Part shown: positions 1-11,539 of the stretch, in pieces
Position numbering within the stretch: the first letter of the stretch is position 1
Layout: the number at the start of each line of letters is the position of its first letter
Assembly (NCBI RefSeq): GCF_021462225.1
Contig: NC_061815.1
Location: forward strand, 51,712,873-51,776,872
DNA length: 64,000 nucleotides
Origin: Girardinichthys multiradiatus
Taxonomy: Eukaryota; Chordata; Actinopteri; Cyprinodontiformes; Goodeidae
Reading direction: 5' to 3'
The notes under the pieces: generated by a model
What the model saw: only the letters and a program-made list of their open reading frames with translations
Told to the model about the DNA's origin: nothing
The model's database searches: none
Position numbers and translations under genes: made by a program

Positions 1-357
1 AGAGGATGCAGCCCCCCGATCTCCTCCAGCCCCTTTACGGCTCTTCAGCTGCATCAGGATGCGGGGCAGCGTCTCCATGCTGATGTCCTCATCAGGGATT
101 TCAGCCAGAGCGTCCAGGTCAGAGGGCGTCAGCCCCAAACTGGAAAACAGCTTCATGTGACGGCCAAGAGGACCACTGCCGCTGCCATGCCGGGACATCG
201 GGCCGTCGCTATCCAGGCCCTGCATCCCGCCCATCCCAACACCCGAGGCTCCGCCCCCCATCGGGCGGCCAGGAGCCTGCTCGTTCATGTTAAAGTTCAG
301 GCCCCGACCCGCAGAGAACGGTTTCTGAGCCCCATCAGACTGAGACTGCTGAGCCAT
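1..357 (-). CDS. matr3: Matrin-3-type protein, first coding exon (partial)
   Basis: The minus strand encodes 119 codons from an ATG at 357-355 that run off the left edge of the window. The N-terminus is Gly/Met/Ser-rich. It is followed by SSLGLTPSDLDALAEIPDE and a segment ending LPRILMQLKSRK, which matches the conserved N-terminal block of vertebrate matrin 3 just before its charged region. Matrin 3 is a nuclear-matrix RNA/DNA-binding protein with two zinc fingers and two RRMs, acting in splicing and RNA retention; those domains lie outside the window. The start is supported by a strong splice acceptor (long pyrimidine tract ending CCTCCAG, exon beginning at 368) 11 bases upstream of the ATG. 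paip2, the mammalian neighbour of MATR3, lies in the same window. Fish carry several matrin-3-like paralogues and I cannot tell which this is. Confidence 0.82.
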   Translation of the reverse strand, partial: MAQQSQSDGAQKPFSAGRGLNFNMNEQAPGRPMGGGASGVGMGGMQGLDSDGPMSRHGSGSGPLGRHMKLFSSLGLTPSDLDALAEIPDEDISMETLPRILMQLKSRKGAGGDRGAASS

Positions 358-368
358 GACTTCACCAA

Positions 369-2369
369 CTGGAGGCAAGACAGAGACAGAAGCAGGCAGG
401 AAAGAGTCTGTGGACGCAGAAATCTATGAAAGGGCTCCTCTTCTCCTCTGAAGAATGTCTGAATTCTGCTGAGACACAATGAAGCAGAGACAACCTTCAA
501 ATAAAGAGTCCAGAGAAAAGATGGAAGCTGGTGGAGCCACCTGAGCAGGCGGGGTTACTGCAGAGGGAACATGACAGCAGGAGACAGAAAAGGCTTCACC
601 TCAACATGATGTGAAACAGAGTGATGGAGGTTCTGTCAGTGGAGGAGAAGCTTCAAAGAGTCAAGGCATTGTTATAAACCTTTACATAGAAAATCGAGTC
701 ACTCCAGTTTGAGATACAGAGAAGAAAAACCTGGTTCTGAAGAAGGATGGATGGAGAAGAGATGCAGTAGCATGCTGCACATCTTCACCATTTCTGCTGC
801 TTTTTAATCATTAGTGAAGTTCTAAATATCTATGAAACCAATTTTTGCTGCCTCCAACTGGCACATGAGATTCAGAAAAAAAAACAGCAGATTAAGTTTC
901 TGTGGATTTCTAAGGTGTCAGATTTCCAGCTTGAGAGAAATTTAAGAGTCTACAATATGTAAAAAAGTTATACTAACACTTTTATTACCTTAAAGTCACA
1001 GAAAAACTCCGAAATGCATGTACTGGTTGGTGAACGTTTTGCTGATCAAGTAGAAGAATCTCCACAGACCTGTTTCTACAACCTCAGGGCTAAACTCTGA
1101 GGCCGGTCAACAACACTGGGCTTTGATGGAGCTCCCAGAACCTGGTAATTCAGACTCTCTGCCTCTGACACATGAAAATGAACCGTTTCATTTGCCATTT
1201 AACAACTTCAACACTATAATATTAGCAGATATTTTCAGGGGCATTCTGGAAGAGGAGGAAGATAAGTTTAGTTCGGATTCTGTCCCACATAATGTTCACT
1301 GAAAAGTAAATAAAAACTGGACTCTGACTTAAAAATGTTATCTTCTGGTGATGCAACCAGGCTCCAACACGACCACCTTTGGGAACCAAAAGGCCCAGGA
1401 TCACTTTGCCAATTCATACTCTAATTCCAAACCTATTTGCAGCTATTTCTGCCCTTGCAACTTGTATCTCATAACCATGTACATACATTTTGACATAGCA
1501 GTTTATTTCTCCTGTTATTAATTTTCATGATTTATGGAAAGAAAATCGAAAAGCCCAGTGGGCAGATGGCTCCAATTCGTACCTGAAAACTTTTGTATGA
1601 AACGACCAAAACTACGAAGGCACAAAGTGGCGCTTAACCCAGAAACGGGTCATCTCATCAGATCGGAATAAGATGTTGATGTCAGATAACAGTGTAGCTC
1701 TCATGATCAAACTGATCAAACATTTCAAATTAATCTACAGGAAGTTATAGACAAGATACTACAAAAACAAAATCATAATCATCTTGTTTGTTCACAAGCT
1801 AATTTACTTTTAAATCCAAACATGGAACAAACAGCACGTTTTAACATTTTCTGTGCAGCAGAGTCGGAATTTTATTAAAGATTATGTTTACATATTAGTT
1901 GCTGTTCATGCAAAACTGGTGGAGAATATTTTAAGATGAAGTAAAGTGTAAAATGTGGCCATAAATCTGCTCCAACAGCTGAATCTGCTCAACCTCCCCC
2001 AGATATTAGGTGACCGCTAGCTTCCTGCTAACGGCCCGACATTTAACAGAAAATACAAATGGTTTAAAACTATGATTCATTTTACTTTGAATCACGTGAA
2101 AATAAAGACGATAGACAAAGAGTTAAAGAATAATATAAAACTTGAAAATAAAAGTTTTTATTTATTTTTATCTTTAATATCTGAAGACTCGCCGATGAAA
2201 CTAACGTTAGCTTTTGATGCTAACACGCGGCGCTATTTTTCGCATTTTGCCTCAGATTCATCTTAAATTCCCTAAACCCGGAACACAGCTGTTCCCCAAC
2301 GTTACCGGTTAATTATTCTGAGGAAACAATAAAGTAAATATTTGTGTTTTGGTGGATTTATTAACTTAC
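369..2369 (-). other. matr3: First intron of the matrin-3-type gene
   Basis: This is the stretch between a predicted donor (GTAAGT read on the minus strand at 2369-2364) and the acceptor at 370-369. It is AT-rich and I see no coding sequence, RNA gene or recognisable mobile element in it. The ORFs at 1222-1404 and 2072-2266 are unremarkable chance frames. The region 1990-2300 has GCTAGC/GTTAGC-like motifs and more CpG, so an alternative promoter is possible. The intron assignment is inferred from splice motifs only. Confidence 0.5.
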
Positions 2370-2404
2370 CGCAGATTTTCACAACAAGGCGCAGATTAGA
2401 CTCT
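2370..2404 (-). other. matr3: Probable 5'UTR exon of the matrin-3-type gene
   Basis: On the minus strand a near-consensus donor (CTGCG followed by GTAAGTTAA) ends an exon at 2370. The upstream limit is unknown, because only about 35-60 bases separate the donor from the (GAA)n tail of a non-LTR retrotransposon at 2405-2424. Either the exon is very short or transcription starts inside the inserted element. A cDNA 5' end would settle this. Confidence 0.4.
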
Positions 2405-3810
2405 GACTCTTCTTCTTCTTCTACTTAATTTTTTTTTTTGGCGTCTTGCAACCGGCGTTTTATGTGCATATTGCCACCTACCGGAGTGTGTGATCTCAGG
2501 GTGTATACTTCTGGTTATATTCCCAAAAAACAAACTTTTAGAATACAAATAGCGCTTTACACCCTTAATTTATATTTCAATTAATAAATTCTTCCAAATT
2601 CCATCCTCATCCCAACTCATAAATCCTATCATGCATTATAACTACTCCTCTCATAATCATATTTACTATGCCTCAAAATAATATGTTCTACATCTTCAGG
2701 GACACCACAGACATCACATTCATTAGATACACTTAGCCATTAAATAAAGAGTTGATTTGAAGCCCGATCGTAACCTTGAAAAAAATCACTTCCCCTCTTC
2801 TGCGCTTTCCTTCATCTTAATTGATTTCTGTATTTTGTAATAATGTCTTGCTTTAGTATCAGTGTCCCACCTGTCCTGCCATATATCCCTCACTACTGCT
2901 CTTATTAGTGATATAGCCTCACCTTTTCCAAACAGAACATTCATTATTTCATCAATTTTAGGTTTCAATGTTCTCTTTGCAATCTCATCTGCTTTTTCAT
3001 TTCCCTCCACACCAACATGTGCAGGAACCCGGCAGAACCCAGGAACCCACCAGAATTGTACTACAATTCCAGTTCTTTGTATTCCTTAAAGTATAAATAT
3101 TTCCATCAACAAATCATTTCTTGCTGATTCTTTTAAAATCAAAGTATTTAATGCTGCTGTAGAGTCTGAACAAATGTGTGCCCTATCAGGTTATACCTCT
3201 AACCATTGTTATCCTAAGATTATAGCAATGATTTCAGCTGTAAATACAGACAGTTTATCATTAAGTCTTATACATATTTCTACATTAAACTTCAGTATAA
3301 ATACCCCAGAACCCACATGTCCATTCCCTGGATCTTTGGAACCGTCAGTAAATAATTACATGTAACTGTAATAATTTCTCTTCACATATTCTTGTGCCAT
3401 ACATGCAAAATTATTTACACTTCTTTTCCTTCTCTCCTCTTTTTCATAAGCTGTAAGTCGATACTGGGCAGAAGTCTCCACGTTGGAACATTTCCCCACA
3501 CAGTGTTTGGTCCAAGGTATTTAAACCATATTTAGCTGCTATTGTATTAATATTCCACCAGGTTGTTCTTCTCCAGATCCCGTTTATTCCACCCAGTAAG
3601 CCAATGCCAGCTTTTAATGGTAACTCATCAGCTTCCACCAGTAGTGCATTGGTAAGAGTTGTTTTATTGCAGCTGTACTGAGTCTAAGCGCTCTAAACTG
3701 AATTCTGGTTAAAGTTTCCAGAGTACCCTTGGATGCTGCTCCATACACCATACATCCATAATCAACACATGATCTTATCAAAGCCCTAGAAATTCTTCTT
3801 CTTCTTCTCA
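2401..3810 (-). mobile_element. Non-LTR retrotransposon A, I/Nimb-type, 5'-truncated and degenerate
   Basis: This is read on the minus strand. The region around 3840-3614 encodes a conserved stretch after the RT domain, including IRSCVDYGCMVYG. The region 3010-2786 encodes the end of an RNase H domain (EGNEKADEIAK) followed by the usual C-terminal cysteine/histidine region. The 3' end has the GGTAGGTGGC-type sequence and a (GAA)n tail at about 2405-2424, typical of RNase H-bearing I-clade elements of fish. Frames are broken by many stops, so this is a dead copy. It ends immediately upstream of the predicted matr3 5'UTR exon and lies in the same orientation as that gene. Confidence 0.7.
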
Positions 3811-4810
3811 TTATTATTATTATTATTATAATTGGCAAAAAATAAACTGGTATGGAGTGTGGTTGATGATGGTTTAGTATCTCAAGTGTGTGTCTGAATA
3901 TAGCTACTGTAAAATCAGATACTAATAATCAGTTGTTTTATTTATCAAAAAATATTTTGTATATGTCTGCTCCCTATGTTTATTTGCAATGTGTCTATTA
4001 TGTTAAACCTTTTCAGATTCTCTCCTCATAAATATTTTTTCATGCTCATCTTTCTGATATTTCAATATAACATCTTGTATTGTTTCATCCTTCACTGTAT
4101 TAAGTTTATGTATTTTAAAACGTGTATAATTAGGTCCAAGATGTCCAAATCTTACTCTTATTAAATATTCCTCTCTGCTCCTTCTTCCAGCTCTCATGTC
4201 TCCTCCTGCCTTGTTGATCCTATAAAACCAGTTTCTTTTTAATTCCATATCGCACCTTTTCTGCCATTCTTACTTGAGTTTTTTTATGATACTCCTTGCC
4301 TCTGATTTACTCGTATTTACTATAAATTTGATACGGCTAATTCAAGTTGCCTTCGTTTCAACCATCTCATTCCCTTTAATCCCATTAATATGAGCTGGTA
4401 CCCTTAGAATTGCTATCGTTGAGCCCATCCTTCATATTCTGTTTAATGTTTGCAGTATTTCCAATACAATCTCTGTCCTGCTGTCGGGATGATTGTGTTT
4501 AAAACAATAATACAGAAGTGTTATATGTCTTCCACCCACTAAAAGGCTAAACAAACTACTAACATTCCTCCTATTTTTATTAGAAACTCTGGTACTATAA
4601 ATGCATCTCCTATTTTTTCCTTTGTTTTTCATGAGTCTGTTTCAACCTGAATGTACTGATCATAATTATTAACATATTTCTGTACTGTATTTCAATTTAA
4701 AATGTTTTTTCCTGTTTCTTTTCCATTAATGTTATATCCACTGTTACCTCTAGTAAAGTCCAGGTTGGTTTAACTAATACAGGTGTAACCAATATAAATA
4801 AATGGTTACT
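3811..4810 (-). mobile_element. Non-LTR retrotransposon B, same type, degenerate 3' part
   Basis: A second minus-strand copy of the RNase H to C-terminus region follows directly. Minus-strand frames at 4632-4432 and 4248-4003 resemble the RNase H core and the segment between RNase H and the 3' end (RRSREEYLIRVRFGHLGPNY). The 3' tail consists of (AAT)n at about 3811-3832 joined to (GAA)n. Many stops and frameshifts are present. It lies tandem to copy A in the same orientation. Whether A inserted into the tail of B, or both are independent truncated insertions, cannot be decided by eye. Confidence 0.6.
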
Positions 4811-5475
4811 AATGTTTCGCAAAGAAACGTTTTTCCGAACTCCCCTTGAATGCACCACAACTTTCTTAGGTCCCCTGAATGCATCATGCTGACCTGAGAA
4901 GGGGAAAAGAAAGTTGTAAACGAGGTACAGATTGAGTTGAGAAAAGTGTTAAAATCTACTTCGGATGAGTTTTAAGTTGGTGTTGCCCACCTTTCAGAAC
5001 TTTACACCCAATCCAACCGTGTGGAGTGGGTTTGTTTATCCTTGAAATTACTATGAGTTAATTCATGTTAAGTAACATACTACCTTCACACGCTAAAAGC
5101 ACCACTATGTTCTGTATATTGGGATGAAAATACTAAAACCAGTCGGAGCATTGAGCCAAATTGGTAAAGTTCAGTATTAAGTGTTATATTTGTGTTGTTA
5201 AGTGCAAAATCATTACAGACACACTGAAGAAATATGCACTTTCATGTTATTTATATTTGTGCCTTTTAAGCACTGTGTCATTTCAACCATTTCAATTCAT
5301 AACTAAGCTCTGGTTTAAGGTTAAAGTTGAATGATTTGATTTAAATTGCATCTAAAATGTGATTAATAATGAACGATTTTTGTTGTAGGGCTATAAGAAA
5401 TGCAGTTAGATTTTATAGAAGCAAAGGCAATGTTAAAACAGCAATTTAACTAGATTTTGAAATTTTGATGAGATC
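4811..5475. other. AT-rich spacer, nothing recognised
   Basis: I see no gene, RNA gene or clear repeat family in this stretch. It is AT-rich, without long open frames. Confidence 0.5.
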
Positions 5476-5685
5476 TCATTTAAAATTGAAACACTTGTTA
5501 ACCTTTCCTGTTTCCGTCCCTGACCGTAGTCCGGTAACCAGGGGAGACGCTTCCTCCAGAGTTTCCTCGGGATTAACTTCCTCTGGAGCATGATGAAGGA
5601 ACAGCATCAAAACACTGAGTTGTTGCTGAGATTCGGGTTTTTTAATGACTTTGCAGCACGTAAAACACCGGGCTAACACACTCAT
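5476..5685 (-). CDS. Possible short exon or ORF of unknown function
   Basis: A minus-strand frame starts at 5685 with MSVLARCFTCCKVIKK and continues for 69 codons as a reasonably balanced, acidic sequence (HHAPEEVNPEETLEEASP). A weak donor-like site (AAAG followed by GTTAAC) follows codon 61, so this could be a first exon. The upstream sequence is GC-rich with pyrimidine runs. I do not recognise the protein. The CFTC motif recalls RNA polymerase subunit RPB10, but nothing after it matches. It may be chance. Transcript data would decide. Confidence 0.22.
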   Translation of the reverse strand: MSVLARCFTCCKVIKKPESQQQLSVLMLFLHHAPEEVNPEETLEEASPLVTGLRSGTETGKVNKCFNFK

Positions 5686-6269
5686 ATACCGCCGCCCCGG
5701 TCGCCGTCTCTACCCCCACACACAAGAACACCGACCTCACTCCTTCACTCTTAATTCTCAGCTACGGCAGCGCACAGCGCCACCTCTTGTCCGGAGGAAT
5801 GATGTCAACATCTCACATACACCCCACACTCTATGGAGGGCCGATACTGACAAAATTAAAAATAAAAGCAGAAATATATATATTTTGTTTTTCCTTTTCC
5901 TTACACATGCCTTTGTTGTTTTGACATTTCCTCGTCTCTCTCTTCCTTTACCGTATGCATTTCTGCTTCATTATGCAAATGAGGAGGGCTGCCTTCTTCT
6001 CTCCAGCTCCTCTCCTATTGGTCAATAACAGGAAGGAGGAGGATCCCTGTGCAGGCCGAGGGTGTGTTCCAATTCAGGGGCTGGATCCTTCCAAGTCCGT
6101 ACTTGTGGGCTGATTACGTCACAGCGCGGCGCGTAAGGTCTGTCAGATGCTGCCGACAAATGTGTCCTTCTTTTGCCTGATTTGAAGGATGCGTTGTGAG
6201 TATCCTTCGCGGTCCATCTTTTCCCATAATTCATTGCGGGTCGAAGCGTTTTGGTCAAACAGGGAAGCC

Positions 6270-7834
6270 ATGGCGGACCACAGTGGCAAAAGCTGTGAGT
6301 AAACTGTGAAAAATTACACTTTCTGTGACACAAATGAACTTTTACAATGTTTTTAGTGCGGGAATATAACTATGTAGACGTGAAAAATCTGCTTGATTTA
6401 TCAAGACATCGCTTAATTTCAAACGTGCTCCGACATGTTCGGAGTTGTCCGCTCCCACCGTAGTAACTGCCGGTTTGCTTCGCCAGTCCTACTGGCGGTG
6501 GAGCGAGCTAGACCCGGTAGAGATCTGACCGGACTATCGGTACTGAGCTCCTGCTGCCAGTCATCACAGTGAACGTTAAACACAAGTGATTTCTAACAGT
6601 TTATGTTAGTATTATTTTAATGTATTGTGTCATTTGTTCATGTAAGTCGATTTGACATTACAGGTGATATTAAAGATAACCTGAATAAATTGATGATTTT
6701 ATGTAATCTTACTGTATCGCTGGAGAGTGTGATAGAGAATAAATAAGCTTTTAAATATTCATTTTTGATGAAGAAATGTGCTATATGTGTTTTTAAAAGT
6801 ATATTTATAATTCAGCTAGCATTATAATTCATGATTCCAGGTACAGCTGAAGAGAAATACACTTTCAAATGCAAGCAAATCTCAGTAAAGAAGTGAAAAG
6901 TTTGAAAGAACTTGTTTTAGACATTTGCATAGAAATATTTTAATATGTTCTGTAAATTAAGACAAATGTAAAATAAAAAAATACTTTTTTTTACACTGAT
7001 ATTAAGTAAGATGGTTTTTCTTGTTGTTTTTATTGTTTAGGTACAAAGCAGCAGACGGCCCAGTTTATGAAGCTCAGGGCTGAGAACCACCACCTTTTTA
7101 CTGGAGCTAAAAACTCAGCCATCGTGGCTTGGAGGTACAATAACAACATTCTTTACAGTCAGTTTCTGTCCAGTTTCAATAACTCCTATCTTTCTAACTT
7201 TCATAAATATCCATCCATTGATTAACATACTTCTTTTGGTTTTCCCTCTTTCTTTTTGCTTGTTTAGGACAATTCAGGAGAAGATGGACCAACAGGTGAA
7301 GGTCAGCCCCTTGCAGGCCAAAACAATGTGGGACAATATGAAAAAGAAATATAAAGTTTGTTCAGAAGTTCTCATGTCACACACAAATAAAAAATATTTC
7401 TAAAAGTCTTGTTGGTTTCTCTGTTTAGTCAACTCTTCTTTTATTCCATCTAACTTTAGGATTGTAAGTATCCAGGGTCAGGAGAGGGAGTCAGTGAAAA
7501 GCCCACTGCTGCTACTTGGACCTGGTTTGTCCTTATGGATGAGATGTTGGGTCAGAGGTCTTCCACAACACCTCCTGTCCTGATTGCCTCCATCCCTGAG
7601 GACACTCCAGGGCCAAGCGGAGCGGTGGACAACCAGATGGAGAAGGAAGACAGAGAGCCAGCAGGAAGGGGTCAGAAAAGAAAGAGGGACAGAGATGATG
7701 GAGTTGATCAGGGAGGACATGAGGCTACAGAGAATGGACAGACTGTTTTCCATCTTAGAAAGAATGGTACTGAAATAAGGTGCTATATAAGAAATAATAT
7801 TAAGTTTTGTTCAGATAGTTTCTTAAAGTTTTAA
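6270..7834 (+). pseudogene. Myb/SANT-like DNA-binding domain gene, left copy, C-terminal frameshift
   Basis: Four exons can be built from good splice sites: 6270-6294, 7041-7134, 7268-7355 and 7460-7834. Together they give a 193-codon frame starting MADHSGKS. Exons 2-4 encode a trihelix/Myb-like domain (KQQTAQFMKLRAENHHLFTG, then MWDNMKKKYK, then AATWTWFVLMDEMLGQR) of a type found in many copies in fish genomes and usually linked to DNA transposons. The function is presumed DNA binding. After the KRKRDRDD motif the expected C-terminal helix (ELIREDMRLQRMDRLFSILE) lies in another frame, ending at 7778, so a single-base indel near 7700 probably breaks the gene. The right-arm copy shows the same break. 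A CRE-like TTACGTCAC lies at 6114-6122 in the promoter region. Confidence 0.65.
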
Positions 7835-8298
7835 GCTGTTCTAATAAATTTCTAAATTGTTTTTGTCACCAATGTATTTTATTTCCATTTGATCTAACAA
7901 TACATCAACTTCATTTAAATTTCTAAACACAGTTTATTTTGAAAATTACAAATAACATTTTAAACAGAATGTGGAAAGAAACAACATTCAAACAGATCAA
8001 GATTATAAGACAAAAGGCATAAAATAAAACTATGTACAAATATTTACAATGGAGACAGCAGGATCAACCTGAATGACTGATTCCTGGAAAAACCTCTTCA
8101 ACAGAATAAAGAGGCAGAACAGAAAGTCTCTGACGATGTGGCTAAATATTTCACAAGGTCAGAGACTTGGATGGATGCTGCAACTGAGACCTTTGGTTTG
8201 TCTTTCTGGATGGTGAGCGAAGCATCACACAGGTGGTCTGCAGATGTTTGTGATTCCTCTTTCTGCTGTCCACGGTATCGTCCATCAAGTTTAAAGGG

Positions 8299-8300
<2 letters not shown>

Positions 8301-8351
<51 letters not shown>
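8301..8351. repeat. (AT)n microsatellite
   Basis: About 25 pure AT dinucleotides. The matching place in the right arm is where the Tc1 element inserted, and remnants of the TA tract flank it there at 15483-15494 and 16765-16793. Confidence 0.95.
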
Positions 8352-8354
<3 letters not shown>

Positions 8355-8693
8355 TGCTGAAAAAAAATAAAGGGAAGACTTAAACAACACAATATAACTC
8401 CAAGTAAATCTAACTTCAGTGAAATCAAACTGTCCACTTAGGAAGCAACACTGATTAACAATCAATTTCACATCTTGTTGTTCAAATGAAAAAGACAACA
8501 GGGGGAAATCTTTGGTGATTAGCAAGACACTCAATAAAGGAGTGGTTCTGCAGGTGGGGACCACAGACCACTTCTCAGTACCGATGCTTTCTGGCTGATG
8601 TTTTGGTCACTTTTGAATGTTGGTGGTGCTTTCACACTCGTGGTAGCATGAGACGGACTCTACAACCCACACAAGTGGCTCAGGTACTGCCTC
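8352..8693. repeat. MITE-like repeat segment, left arm
   Basis: This begins ACACTGCTGAAAAAAAATAA and has the look of a short, common teleost interspersed repeat derived from a DNA transposon. It is interrupted at 8693/8694 by the retroviral LTR, so only one side of the original repeat survives. The right arm has the matching copy at 15141-15484, with only one or two differences by eye. Confidence 0.5.
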
Positions 8694-9192
8694 TGTCAGG
8701 TTTAAACAACCTAAAATACTTATAACATCACAAAAAGAAGAGAGAGAGACAAATAATTAGTTTTTTACTCGCTGTGAGGAGAACGGACAGAGAGTACAAA
8801 TCTCCTACCACTCTGAAAAACATCTGTCCGCACCTCTCTTTTTATTATCTTTCGGGGGTCCCTGATTACAAAGAACGTTGCTCTCTTAGTATGGGAAAAA
8901 CAGCTGCATCATAAACAAGTCATAAACACCATTATCTTGTAACAACACATTTCCACAGTCTCTCCATCATCTTAAGATCAGTGTGTTGTCTGTTCAGTAC
9001 AATCAGCCTTCATCTTTTATGACCTCCTCAACTGCGACCGCTTCCTCCTCAGCTCCATTTATGATCTTTGCCTGCAAACAAACTCATCACATCCTTTACT
9101 CACACAAACATCATGAAAGGTTATAAAAATCAAATAATCAAGTTAAGGATAGGACAAAATATAAGATAAATCTATATTAAATTATTCCAACA
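8694..9192 (-). mobile_element. Retroviral LTR, left arm (3' LTR of the central provirus)
   Basis: Read on the minus strand, this 499-bp unit begins TGTTGGAATAAT and ends AACCTGACA, so it has TG...CA termini. It contains a polyadenylation-type AATAAA sequence in its second half. A purine-rich tract (AACAGGGGGGAAA) lies immediately before its start, as expected for the polypurine tract that precedes a 3' LTR. An equal-length copy, identical where compared, lies inverted at 14642-15140. Confidence 0.85.
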
Positions 9193-9323
9193 TTTCCCCC
9201 CTGTTTATCTTATATCTGCTCATATTCTCATATCACATAAACAGCCACTTCTGTCAGATTTTTAACTGTAAGAATATTTTCATGAGTACAAAGACAATTA
9301 TACTCAGAGGTACTTACTGACAT

Positions 9324-11147
9324 TTAAATCACAGAATCATATAGAAATGGATCTGAGTACAGGTCAGAAAAGTGGTCAGTCTCATCCTCATCATCTTCAT
9401 CATCCTGATGTTTAAATAACGCATAGAGTTGGATAACTCTGTCTTCCAGGAGAAATAGCTGTGGTGATGAGACGGTTAAGAAGAGAACGAAGGCAGGTAA
9501 TACAACAACATCCACACAATGTCAAAATTTCAGCAAACACTGCAAAGGAAATTATTACTGATGATACTAAAATGTTATACTTCCCATACACATCCAGCCA
9601 GGAGTCCCACATCGAGGTATCTACTCCAGAATGCTCCTTCATTTTACCATTTAGAGATCTCAAACCTTCTATGGCTTTAGTGAGGCTGCCATCAGCCAGC
9701 AGCAGTGTTGTTAGGTATGAATGTGCAACATTTTTCTCCAAAAATGGCACAAACTTCTCCTTTTTCAGCTAACAACATGTCCAAAGCAATTCTATTCTGG
9801 AATGACATCAGGGAAGTTGAAGCCAATTGATCATGGACAGTTTCAAACCCGCTTTGTGTCCAATTTCCTAGTTTTTGTACATTGTAGTGAATATAGTGAA
9901 TCCTGTCTACGTTTCTGTTCAACGTACATCACCAACAGATACTTGATTCAAATCTTGCAGCTACTTGATCAGTTAATCTTCATCTATAGCATCTATGTAT
10001 GTAGAGTCTCCCTCAGTCTGCCAAGCTGCTGCTCTGCACTTCCTATCACGCCATCATGTGGATTTAACACTAAATAGTCCATCTGTTACTTCATCTACTA
10101 ACATAGGATATAACCATAAAGTAATTAAGCACAGAGTCCTGTTACCTTTGAAGGTGATCAATCAAACAACCACCACCAAATATCTCCTCTAGAGACTAGT
10201 TTGAAACACTTATTTACTTTTACAATTGTAATACATCATACTGCAATGAGATTTCCCAATTTATTACCTCTCTCTGTCATATTTATACATGTATAGTGTC
10301 CAGTGGTGACTCGCTTATGGAAAACTGATTTATCCTTATCTGCTCTAATTACAGGAAAAACAGAATCCCAGTGTTGACACATTTCATTAGGATTAGTTTG
10401 ATTCATTACTTCCATCACACAGAGTTGTGGTATCACAGCTGGAATTATTTATAATAAAAGCCTTGAACCCAAACACACAACACAATCTCTTTTAGTCATG
10501 TTAGCCGCTTGTTCTACCATCAATAATCAGTTATTATTTGTTCCTGATACTCCAGTAATAACCTGGAACTTAGTCATTTATGGTTAACTTTCCTAACATA
10601 ATTTTCACTCTCTTCGCTTTGTTACCTGGATTACATTATCAGCTTTATGGAACTTAAACAACTTCTTTTAATAACTAGCATAATCAGTGGTGCACCACTC
10701 TGGTGTCCAATTATTTCCTTCATCAGCTACCATCATGGACCATGAGGTGTCTCTTCTATCATTAGTTAAGTACCATTTATAACTTCTATAATCCTGTCCT
10801 TTCCTTCCTCATTTAGTCAAACTAATGAGTGGATCAGCACCACAGCTTTGGTTTTAGATTTCATGCACACTTGAATACCATAAGTATAAGAAGTTTGTTT
10901 AGTACACATAGTTAGGTTATCTTACCTACCTTGATTTAGCGCTACTTGTTTCATATAACTCATAACAGATGTTGTTATATTCTAATTTATCTTGACTGGT
11001 TCCCAGAAATACCAGAAAAATAAAAATCAATATAAGAAAAAAATATATAACCACCCAGCATCGGAAAGCATTGTTCATCCATCTAGAAATCATTTTGGCT
11101 GAAATTTTGACTCCTCTAAGTGGTTCCAGTGTCTTAATTGTCTTCAC
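9324..11147 (-). pseudogene. env: Retroviral env, degraded
   Basis: The minus-strand frame starting near 11147 has a strong hydrophobic stretch (about 21 residues, rich in I/F/L/V) fitting a signal peptide. Surface-subunit remnants follow, for example at 10436-10236. The transmembrane subunit is at 9922-9412: it carries a CX6CC motif, the heptad/immunosuppressive-type region before it, and a membrane span with a cysteine cluster. The acidic cytoplasmic tail (9515-9324) lies in a different frame from the membrane span, so there is a frame break around 9450-9480. The same break is present in the inverted copy. Several stops separate the surface and transmembrane parts. The overall type is that of fish gamma-like Env proteins. 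Confidence 0.75.
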
Positions 11148-11539
11148 TGACTTTCGGGTCTCTCCAGCCTCTAAATGTCTGGGTCCATCCTATTATCAGT
11201 CTATAAATCACTTCCCCTGATGGAGCTTTCAACCAAAATGACCTTTTTACAATGTGTAAGGTGAATCCAGGTTGATCTCTCAGTTATTTTACTGCCCTTG
11301 CAGTGGTTAATAATAACTAATATGGATCCTCTCACTTAGGTGAAATACCAATGCTTCTTCTTTACACTCCTTATTAACACCCAGTCTCCTGGTTTCACTA
11401 GTTGGTTTTCCTGCTGGGAAATAGAACATTCCTCATTAGTTTAAATTTATTTCTGTTGGTTTCTAACATACTCCTCATATAATCAACTAGGTTAGTTTCT
11501 TCATCTAACTCCCACTGATTTTTAAACTGTAGTAATCTG

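Larger units (their letters stand above)
5833..9618. repeat. Left arm of a large inverted repeat
   Basis: This segment is repeated in inverted orientation at 14216-18860. The outer limit is the sequence around 5833 (TATGGAGG, matching CCTCCATA near 18858). The inner limit is 9618, where both arms share CCCACATCGAGGT and then diverge. The arm contains, from outside in, a promoter-like region, a Myb/SANT-like gene, an (AT)n tract, a MITE-like segment, a retroviral LTR and the 3' end of env. By eye the inner kilobase is almost identical between arms, whereas the outer part differs at several percent. About 410 bp (6441-6849) is present only in this arm. Confidence 0.9.

Noticed and set aside
5476..5685. 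RPB10-like RNA polymerase subunit suggested by CFTC near the N-terminus
   Set aside because: Only four residues match. The rest has neither the second cysteine pair nor the usual length and sequence of that family.
6022..6333. 103-codon minus-strand ORF overlapping the Myb-like gene start
   Set aside because: It lies antisense to the promoter and first exon. Its right-arm counterpart is shorter and diverged, with no domain.
8138..8564. ORFs across the (AT)n tract with YIYIYI repeats
   Set aside because: Microsatellite translation joined to repeat sequence. The antisense pair is open for the same reason.
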